DNA of 11,151 nt from an uncultured Eubacterium sp. GTDB taxonomy: Bacteria; Bacillota; Clostridia; Lachnospirales; Lachnospiraceae. Positions 6,522 to 11,151 of the stretch are shown here, in pieces (the first letter of the stretch is position 1; every line of letters begins with the position of its first letter). A program made the position numbers and the translations under genes. Location: contig CAJOOU010000159.1 of assembly GCA_905236735.1 (NCBI GenBank), positions 1 to 11,151 of the forward strand, given 5' to 3'. A model generated the notes under the pieces. It had not been told where the DNA came from, did no database searches, and saw only the letters and a list, made by a program, of their open reading frames with translations.

Positions 6522-8291
6522 CTATATAACCAGTTTTTCAAGTTCCTGCAGGGCTTTCTTTTCCGCTATTATCCTGGTAAGTCCTCCAACATCTAAGGCC
6601 CCTGCTTCCCTGCTCATTTTTTCTATTGCCTTTTGTTTCATCTTGATAATTGTCTCTTTGAGAGCCTTTTCCCTCTCCGATACGCTCATATCGTCAAACA
6701 CGGCTCCGTTAAACATCTCAGCCACCTTGGCCTGGTTTTCATCCTCGGTAAACCCTGTCACAATTTTGGCCGGATTGGGATTGCCTTCCTCCATCTGCTC
6801 ATATAAAAGCGTCGCCACTCTAATATAAAGTTCTCCTTCAAAGTCCTCAGGCCTGATATATTTTTTAACCTTGTCGTATAGATTCCTGTCCTCCACCAGC
6901 CAGGTCAAAAGCAGGTTCTGGGATTTATCAAATCCTTCCTTGGGCTTTATGCTCTTTTGCCTCTGCATCCTTATAGGGGCGTTTTCCGCCACTATACCTC
7001 TTTCAAGACCTATTTCATTGACTTTTCGTCTGAGAGCACCTGCATCCGTGTTATACCTGTGCGCTACAGTATCAATGTAATTATTTCTCTCTATCTCATC
7101 TGTAAAACCGGTCAGTTTTTTTGCCGCCTCACCGAGAAAATCGGTCTTGCCTTTAGGGTCGTTTAAATCGTAGCCGTTTGCAATGGTGGATATCTCAAAA
7201 AGAAAACTGTTTTCAGCCTCACTTATCCTTTTTTCAAACTCCTCTTTTCCGAGGTTTTTGATAAATTCATCAGGATCCTTATACGGCTTCATATTTATGA
7301 CCTTGGCACTTATGCCGGCTTCTTTTAGTATGGGTACCGCCCGAAATGCCGCCTTTACTCCTGCATTGTCTGAGTCATAGCACAATAGCACTTCTTTTAC
7401 ATATCTCGACAAAAGTCTGGCATGGCCGCTTGTAAGTGCCGTACCCAGGGATGCCGCAGCATTGGTAAATCCCGCCTGATGCATGGCAATAACATCCATA
7501 TATCCCTCGCAGAGTATGATATTACCCCGCCTTGACTGCCTGGCGATATTAAGTCCGTAGAGATTGCGGCTTTTGTCGAAAACCTTTGTTTCCGGAGAGT
7601 TCATATATTTGGGAGTTGCGTCTCCCATTACCCTGCCTCCGAAACCTATGACATGACCGCTTACATCGAGGATGGGAAACATCACCCTGTTCCAGAACTT
7701 ATCATGTCCGCCTCTTTTTTCATCAAAGAGGCACAGTCCGCTTTCTCTAAGGATATCATCACTGTACCCTTTGTTTTTCAGGTATTTGTACAAGTCATCG
7801 CTGTACTGAAGCGAATACCCCAAACCGAATTTTTTAATTGTTTCTTCGGTAAGCTGCCTCTTTTCAAAATAGCGCCTTGCTATATCACCGTTTTGACCTT
7901 TAAGCTGCATATAAAAATAATTGGCAGCGTCTTTGTTTACCTCCAATATCCTGCTCTTAAGGTCAGCCTCTTTTTTGGCCTTTTCATCGTATCTTACCTC
8001 GGGCATCTCCATACCCACCCGCTCCGCAAGATGGGCAACCGACTCCATAAAGGTGAAGTTTTCATATTCCATTACAAAATTAAAAACATTTCCGCCCTTG
8101 CCACAGCCAAAGCAGTAAAACATCTGCTTACCCGGTGATACCGAAAAAGAGGCCGTTTTTTCCCCGTGAAACGGGCACAGTCCGAAATAGTTGCTTCCCC
8201 GCCTAGTCAGTTTGATGTAGCCGGAGACAACATCCACTATATCGTTTCTGCTCCTTACCTCTTCGATAAAATCATCATTTATTCCCGGCAT
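6522..8291 (-). CDS. dnaG: DNA primase
   Basis: DnaG synthesises RNA primers at the replication fork, together with the DnaB helicase. The 589-residue chain has all three expected parts. The N-terminal CHC2 zinc-binding domain has C39, H42, C60 and C63 in CPFHGEK and CFGCGKGG. The catalytic core carries RVMFPI (202-207) and a TOPRIM fold with the catalytic Glu in EGYMD (262-266) and the metal-binding DSD at 306-308. The C-terminal helical domain (from about 450) should bind the helicase. The open frame extends to an ATG at 8336 inside dgt, but ATG at 8291 gives the normal N-terminus (DFIEEVRSRNDIVDVVSGY). That ATG has GGAG at 8300-8303, eight bases upstream, and lies one base after the dgt stop. 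The near-zero spacing implies coupling to dgt. Confidence 0.97.
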   Translation of the reverse strand: MPGINDDFIEEVRSRNDIVDVVSGYIKLTRRGSNYFGLCPFHGEKTASFSVSPGKQMFYCFGCGKGGNVFNFVMEYENFTFMESVAHLAERVGMEMPEVRYDEKAKKEADLKSRILEVNKDAANYFYMQLKGQNGDIARRYFEKRQLTEETIKKFGLGYSLQYSDDLYKYLKNKGYSDDILRESGLCLFDEKRGGHDKFWNRVMFPILDVSGHVIGFGGRVMGDATPKYMNSPETKVFDKSRNLYGLNIARQSRRGNIILCEGYMDVIAMHQAGFTNAAASLGTALTSGHARLLSRYVKEVLLCYDSDNAGVKAAFRAVPILKEAGISAKVINMKPYKDPDEFIKNLGKEEFEKRISEAENSFLFEISTIANGYDLNDPKGKTDFLGEAAKKLTGFTDEIERNNYIDTVAHRYNTDAGALRRKVNEIGLERGIVAENAPIRMQRQKSIKPKEGFDKSQNLLLTWLVEDRNLYDKVKKYIRPEDFEGELYIRVATLLYEQMEEGNPNPAKIVTGFTEDENQAKVAEMFNGAVFDDMSVSEREKALKETIIKMKQKAIEKMSREAGALDVGGLTRIIAEKKALQELEKLVI

Positions 8292-8292
8292 T

Positions 8293-9297
8293 TTAGTAAC
8301 TCCATGATTTCGGCATAAATATTTCTTCGAATACATTCATGGCGTACTGATCTGTCATTCCGGAAATATAGTCACACACCGACCTGTCCTTTGGCGTGCC
8401 TGTTTCTATATTTCTGATGTACATATCCGGCAGCTCCTGAGTATTCTTCATATAGTATTCAAACAGACTTTTAAGCACCTGTTTGGTCTTTTCTTCCTGT
8501 TCGATTGTCCTTGCGTGCTTATAAACCCTCTGAAACATGAATTTTCTAAGGTTGTACATGGTGTTTTCCGCCTCCTCGGACATCCTGATATCGTTTTGTC
8601 CACGGCTGGTGTCAATAACATCATGAATGAGTGTATTAAGCCTCTTTCTAAGTGAAGTGCCAAGTACCCTGTGAGTCTCCTCGGGTATATCGTCTTCGGT
8701 GATAAGCCCCGCCCTTATGGCATCGTCAATATCGTGATTGATATAGGCGATTTTATCCGAATATCTGACTATCTTTCCCTCAAGGGTATGGGGCATTGTC
8801 GAGGTCTGGTGATTCAAAATACCGTCTCTCACTTCCCATGTGAGATTCAGACCTCTCCCGTCCTTTTCAAGTTTTTCAACCACTCGCACGCTTTGCTCAT
8901 TATGTTTGAAACCTCCCTCGCAAAGGCTGTTTAAAACCGCCTCTCCGGAGTGTCCAAACGGAGTATGACCAAGGTCATGGCCTAAAGCTATGGCCTCAAC
9001 AAGCTCCTCATTAAGCCTGAGCGCTTTGCAGATTGTCCTTGCATTCTGTGATACTTCAAGAGTATGTGTAAGCCTTGTCCTGTAGTGGTCTCCCTGGGGG
9101 TGATAAAAGACCTGCGTCTTGTGCATAAGACGCCTGAAAGACTTGCAGTGGATGATTCTGTCCCTGTCTCTTTGATATACAGGTCTGATGTCGCACTGCG
9201 GCTCGTCCTTATCCCTTCCTTTTGAATTGCAGCTAAAGGAAGCATAAGGACTTAAGTTCTCTTTTTCCCACTCTTCAATTTCTTCTCTGATGGTCAT
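8293..9297 (-). CDS. dgt: Deoxyguanosinetriphosphate triphosphohydrolase (dGTPase)
   Basis: This HD-superfamily enzyme hydrolyses dGTP, or other dNTPs, to the deoxynucleoside and tripolyphosphate, and so adjusts dNTP pools. The 334-residue protein shows the HD metal site: H78 in RLTHTLEV, H107 and D108 in GHDLGHTPFGH, and D181 in YSDKIAYINHDIDDA. The additional family histidines H111 and H116 are present. SFRRLMHKTQV at 53-63 and HNEQSVR at 132-138 are also typical of the family. Its length fits the shorter dGTPases of Firmicutes. The ATG has AGGGAG at 9305-9310, seven bases upstream. It is the first gene of the cluster that continues into dnaG and rpoD. Substrate preference among dNTPs cannot be read from the sequence. 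Confidence 0.94.
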   Translation of the reverse strand: MTIREEIEEWEKENLSPYASFSCNSKGRDKDEPQCDIRPVYQRDRDRIIHCKSFRRLMHKTQVFYHPQGDHYRTRLTHTLEVSQNARTICKALRLNEELVEAIALGHDLGHTPFGHSGEAVLNSLCEGGFKHNEQSVRVVEKLEKDGRGLNLTWEVRDGILNHQTSTMPHTLEGKIVRYSDKIAYINHDIDDAIRAGLITEDDIPEETHRVLGTSLRKRLNTLIHDVIDTSRGQNDIRMSEEAENTMYNLRKFMFQRVYKHARTIEQEEKTKQVLKSLFEYYMKNTQELPDMYIRNIETGTPKDRSVCDYISGMTDQYAMNVFEEIFMPKSWSY

Positions 9298-9409
9298 ATG
9301 TGTTCTCCCTGCGCAATTATCTCACATTAATATTATTCCGTGCCTCTGTAATTTTTCCTTTTTTCTCCAAAATTTTTTTAGAGGAAGAGGTTCTTATCTG
9401 ACTTAGATG
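9298..9409 (-). other. Leader region ahead of the dgt-dnaG-rpoD cluster
   Basis: This A/T- and purine-rich gap follows the DAHP synthase terminator and precedes dgt, so a promoter is expected here. The best -10 candidate is GATAAT in TGAGATAAT, read on the minus strand around 9315-9323, an extended -10 form. I see no convincing -35 box at 16-18 bp. No coding sequence or strong hairpin is visible. Confidence 0.35.
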
Positions 9410-9443
9410 AAAAAACAGAGTCCCGCACGCGAAACCCTGTTTT
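9410..9443 (-). terminator. Intrinsic terminator after the DAHP synthase gene
   Basis: On the minus strand, AAAACAGGGTTTCG pairs with CGGGACTCTGTTTT through about 14 base pairs, several of them G-T, around a loop of about 4 nt, followed by a run of T. It begins 3 bp after the TAA of the DAHP synthase gene. The A-run on the other side means it could also act weakly on the plus strand. Confidence 0.85.
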
Positions 9444-9446
9444 ATA

Positions 9447-10487
9447 TTATCTCCACAAATCTGCAAGTTCATATATGAGTCTTTCTGTCTTTTCCCATCC
9501 GAGACAGGGGTCTGTAATGGATTTACCGTATACACCCTCGCCTATCTTCTGATTGCCGTCTTCTATATAGCTTTCTATCATCAGTCCTTTCACCAGTTTT
9601 TTGATATCATTATTGTGATTTCTGCTGGCTATGACTTCCTTGGCTATTCTGATTTGTTCAATATATTTTTTTCCGGAATTGTTGTGATTACAATCCACTA
9701 TAACAGCCGGATTAACCAGGTCCGAATGTTCCTCGTAAAGCGCTGCCACATCCAGAAGATCCTCATAATGATAGTTCGGATGGCTGCGACCGTATTTATC
9801 CACATATCCCCTTAAAATAGCATGTGCAAGGGGATTACCCACAGTCTTGGCTTCCCAGCCTCTGTAAAGGAAGGTATGAGAATTCTGTGCTGCCGTAATC
9901 GAATTCATCATAACGGTAAGATCTCCGGCTGTAGGGTTTTTCATACCGGCAGGCAGACCGGCTCCGCTGGCCACTATCCTGTGCTGCTGGTTTTCAACCG
10001 ACCGCGCTCCTATGGCAATATACGCCAGAAGATCAGATAAATATCTGTGGTTTTCCGGATAGAGCATCTCTTCTGCCGAGGTAAATCCGGTCTCTGCGAC
10101 CACCTTGGTATGCAGGTCCCTTATAGCTATAATACCTTTAAGCATGTCCTCATGATCCTCCGGATTCGGAGAATGAAGCATACCCTTGTACCCGAGTCCT
10201 GTAGTACGGGGTTTGTTTGTATAAACCCTCGGAATGATGAAAATACGGTCTTCTACCTTATCTGCAACCTTTTTAAGTCTGGACACATAATCAAGCACCG
10301 ATGTCTCATTATCCGCAGAACATGGGCCTATTATGAGAAGCAGCCTGTCATCTTTGCCTTCGAAAATATTCTTGATGACCTCGTCTCTTTCGTCTCTTGT
10401 TTTTATAATTTCATCCGTAAGCGGGAACTGCTCCTTTATCTCCTTGGGAGTAGGCAGCTTACGGTAAAATTCCATTTTCATATCCAT
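9447..10487 (-). CDS. aroF: 3-deoxy-7-phosphoheptulonate (DAHP) synthase, class I
   Basis: This enzyme condenses phosphoenolpyruvate and erythrose 4-phosphate to DAHP, the first step of the shikimate pathway to aromatic amino acids. The 346-residue chain is the AroF/G/H (class I alpha) type. Visible motifs are LIIGPCSADN (51-60), NKPRTTGLGYKG (91-102), GARSVENQQHR (160-170) and GMKNPT (181-186). Metal ligands can be placed by analogy with E. coli AroG: C56, H268 in DCNHNNSGK, E305 in MIESYIEDGNQ and D326 in TDPCLGW. The feedback-inhibition class cannot be told from sequence, so aroF is used only as the generic symbol. ATG at 10487 has GGAGGA at 10496-10501, eight bases upstream. It is monocistronic, with a clear promoter and terminator. 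Confidence 0.96.
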   Translation of the reverse strand: MDMKMEFYRKLPTPKEIKEQFPLTDEIIKTRDERDEVIKNIFEGKDDRLLLIIGPCSADNETSVLDYVSRLKKVADKVEDRIFIIPRVYTNKPRTTGLGYKGMLHSPNPEDHEDMLKGIIAIRDLHTKVVAETGFTSAEEMLYPENHRYLSDLLAYIAIGARSVENQQHRIVASGAGLPAGMKNPTAGDLTVMMNSITAAQNSHTFLYRGWEAKTVGNPLAHAILRGYVDKYGRSHPNYHYEDLLDVAALYEEHSDLVNPAVIVDCNHNNSGKKYIEQIRIAKEVIASRNHNNDIKKLVKGLMIESYIEDGNQKIGEGVYGKSITDPCLGWEKTERLIYELADLWR

Positions 10488-10522
10488 AACGCAAATCCTC
10501 CATCTGTTATGTACTGATTAGA

Positions 10523-10551
10523 ATCTTAACACTTTATCACTTTAAAGTCAA
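10523..10551 (-). promoter_or_regulatory. Sigma-A promoter of the DAHP synthase gene
   Basis: On the minus strand, TTGACT (10546-10551) and TAAGAT (10523-10528) are separated by exactly 17 bp. Transcription should start near 10516, giving a leader of about 30 nt that contains the ribosome binding site. This is too short for a T-box or leader-peptide attenuator. Confidence 0.7.
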
Positions 10552-10563
10552 GAAGTTTATACG

Positions 10564-10585
10564 ATAGGAAATCGGGATTTCCTAT
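10564..10585. repeat. Perfect inverted repeat upstream of the DAHP synthase promoter
   Basis: ATAGGAAAT at 10564-10572 and ATTTCCTAT at 10577-10585 form a perfect 9-bp inverted repeat around CGGG. It lies 12 bp beyond the -35 box of the DAHP synthase promoter, between that promoter and the tRNA terminator. No T-run follows on either strand, so it is unlikely to be a terminator. It may be a regulator binding site. Confidence 0.6.
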
Positions 10586-10591
10586 AAGATG

Positions 10592-10621
10592 AAAAAAGCA
10601 TCCGGTTTTACCGAATGCTTT
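10592..10621 (-). terminator. Intrinsic terminator of the tRNA operon
   Basis: On the minus strand, AAAGCATTCGGT pairs with ACCGGATGCTTT around a 3-nt loop, with one mismatch, and is followed by a run of six T. It begins 4 bp after the tRNA-Gly(GCC) gene and should end the tRNA transcript before the DAHP synthase promoter. Confidence 0.88.
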
Positions 10622-10625
10622 AAAG

Positions 10626-10698
10626 AGCGATAGACGAGACTCGAACTCGCGACCTCCACCTTGGCAAGGTGGCGTACTACCAACTGTACTACTATCGC
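10626..10698 (-). tRNA. tRNA-Gly (anticodon GCC)
   Basis: This 73-nt cloverleaf has the acceptor stem GCGATAG/CTATCGC, D-arm GTAC/GTAC with GG in the loop, anticodon stem CCACC/GGTGG with loop TTGCCAA (GCC), T-arm with loop TTCGAGT, and discriminator T. CCA is not encoded. It is the last gene of the tRNA operon, 4 bp after tRNA-Gly(TCC). It reads GGC and GGT codons. Confidence 0.96.
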
Positions 10699-10702
10699 AA
10701 AG

Positions 10703-10773
10703 AGCGGGTAGCGGGAATCGAACCCGCGTATCCAGCTTGGAAGGCTGGTGTTCTACCATTGAACTACACCCGC
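10703..10773 (-). tRNA. tRNA-Gly (anticodon TCC)
   Basis: This 71-nt cloverleaf has the acceptor stem GCGGGTG/TACCCGC, anticodon stem CCAGC/GCTGG with loop CTTCCAA (TCC), T-arm GCGGG/CCCGC with loop TTCGATT, and discriminator T. CCA is not encoded. Together with the adjacent GCC isoacceptor it covers the glycine codons. Confidence 0.96.
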
Positions 10774-10826
10774 GCACTTCGAATGAAGCTTCATATTGGT
10801 TTGAGAAGTCAAAACAATTGCTTGTT
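10774..10826 (-). other. Spacer between the tRNA-Phe remnant and the glycine tRNAs
   Basis: No gene is visible here. The spacer contains a perfect 12-bp palindrome, ATGAAGCTTCAT, at 10783-10794. It should be transcribed as part of the tRNA precursor. Confidence 0.5.
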
Positions 10827-10873
10827 AACTTTACGAGTGCCCAGTTCCGGAATCGAACTAGTGAGGATTTTCA
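10827..10873 (-). pseudogene. Truncated, decayed copy of tRNA-Phe
   Basis: Positions 10827-10858 are identical over 32 bp to 10937-10968 of the intact tRNA-Phe locus. They cover the 3' acceptor strand, most of the T-arm and 11 bp of the 3' flank. After a change of tract (4 bp in place of 9) the match resumes for GAGGATTTTCA at 10863-10873, the anticodon loop and 3' anticodon stem. The 5' acceptor strand and D-arm are gone, so no functional tRNA can form. The offset between the copies is exactly 110 bp. It arose either from a tandem duplication or from a past integration at the tRNA 3' end. Confidence 0.85.
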
Positions 10874-10920
10874 TTCTGCGTTAAGCAAATGTCCTGCGGA
10901 CATTTGTAGCAGAACCTCAC
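10861..10920. repeat. 60-bp imperfect palindrome in the tRNA operon
   Basis: Three nested arms pair: GTGAGG (10861-10866) with CCTCAC (10915-10920), TTCTGC (10874-10879) with GCAGAA (10909-10914), and CAAATGTCC (10886-10894) with GGACATTTG (10898-10906), giving 21 bp of perfect pairing with small bulges. The left side overlaps the anticodon-arm part of the tRNA-Phe remnant. There is no T-run, so it is not a standard terminator. The transcript would fold into a long hairpin between tRNA-Phe and the glycine tRNAs. Confidence 0.75.
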
Positions 10921-10947
10921 ACAAGGCAACAAATAAAACTTTACGAG

Positions 10948-11020
<73 letters not shown>

Positions 11021-11047
11021 TCGCATGTGTTTGTCACAGCAAAAACA

Positions 11048-11109
11048 ATATTACAGCAAAACTCCCAATCTGTCAATCGCTTTTTTCAAAATTTTAAAAG
11101 AATTTTTTT
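11048..11109 (-). promoter_or_regulatory. Strong tRNA operon promoter with A/T-rich upstream element
   Basis: On the minus strand, a perfect TTGACA (11071-11076) is followed after exactly 17 bp by TAATAT (11048-11053). Upstream of the -35 box, 11077-11109 is a run of A- and T-tracts such as AAAAAAATT, TTTTAAAATTTT and GAAAAAA, resembling an UP element that contacts the RNA polymerase alpha subunit. Transcription should start near 11041, about 20 nt before tRNA-Phe. Confidence 0.85.
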
Positions 11110-11151
11110 GCGTCCGGTCTGACAGCCAGAAAAGCGTCCGCAAAATTTCTC
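11110..11151. other. Right edge, no gene visible
   Basis: No gene is visible. GCGTCCG occurs twice as a direct repeat (11110-11116 and 11134-11140) with a 24-bp period, upstream of the tRNA promoter. Confidence 0.4.

Noticed and set aside
6491..6541. N-terminal extension of rpoD from a TTG codon
   Set aside because: It would start inside dnaG with a poorly placed ribosome site and adds 17 residues not seen in RpoD proteins. ATG at 6490 gives the normal N-terminus.
8292..8336. N-terminal extension of dnaG to an upstream ATG
   Set aside because: The extension lies inside the dgt coding sequence. ATG at 8291 has a well-spaced GGAG and gives the standard primase N-terminus.
10488..10522. T-box or leader-peptide attenuator for the DAHP synthase gene
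   Set aside because: The leader from the predicted start site to the ATG is only about 30 nt, and no specifier loop, T-box motif or terminator hairpin is present in it.

Overview
The window looks like chromosomal DNA from a Gram-positive anaerobe of the Clostridia, most likely a member of the Lachnospiraceae. This rests on recalled family resemblance: the form of the RpoD, DnaG and dGTPase proteins, the nucleoside kinase with an N-terminal TGS-like part, the pairing of a DUF5685-type protein with a short J-domain protein, strong AGGAGG-type ribosome binding sites and moderate A+T content. No 16S rRNA is present, so genus is not assigned.

Layout from left to right. Positions 1-64 hold the first codons of a minus-strand gene that runs out of the window. 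Positions 65-390 (minus) hold the broken remains of a sensor histidine kinase. Positions 518-1426 carry the only plus-strand gene, a zinc-dependent phospholipase C family protein, behind a candidate promoter at 420-448. From 9297 down to 1373 runs a tight minus-strand gene cluster: dgt, dnaG, rpoD, trmK, a nucleoside kinase, a DUF5685-type protein and a J-domain protein. Spacing inside it ranges from 8-bp overlaps to about 31 bp, and no terminator is visible between genes. Positions 9447-10487 (minus) encode a class I DAHP synthase with its own promoter and terminator. Positions 10592-11076 hold a minus-strand tRNA operon: a strong promoter, tRNA-Phe(GAA), a decayed partial copy of tRNA-Phe, tRNA-Gly(TCC), tRNA-Gly(GCC) and an intrinsic terminator.

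The large cluster is a variant of the macromolecular-synthesis operon. It joins dNTP hydrolysis (dgt), replication priming (dnaG), the housekeeping sigma factor (rpoD) and tRNA m1A22 methylation (trmK), and continues into a nucleoside kinase and two poorly understood proteins. The DUF5685-type and J-domain genes overlap by ATGA, so they are probably translated together. This pair is the part of the window least explained by known biology. The DUF5685-type protein carries Asp-rich motifs, DDWQD and DAYED, of the kind used by isoprenoid synthases, plus a possible Cys/His metal site. The J-protein ends in a Cys-rich tail.

Most of the window is ordinary housekeeping DNA. The items that deserve a second look are the DUF5685/J-protein pair, the tRNA-Phe duplication scar with its large imperfect palindrome, the histidine kinase remnant, a perfect inverted repeat just upstream of the DAHP synthase promoter, and a 54-bp tail-to-tail coding overlap.
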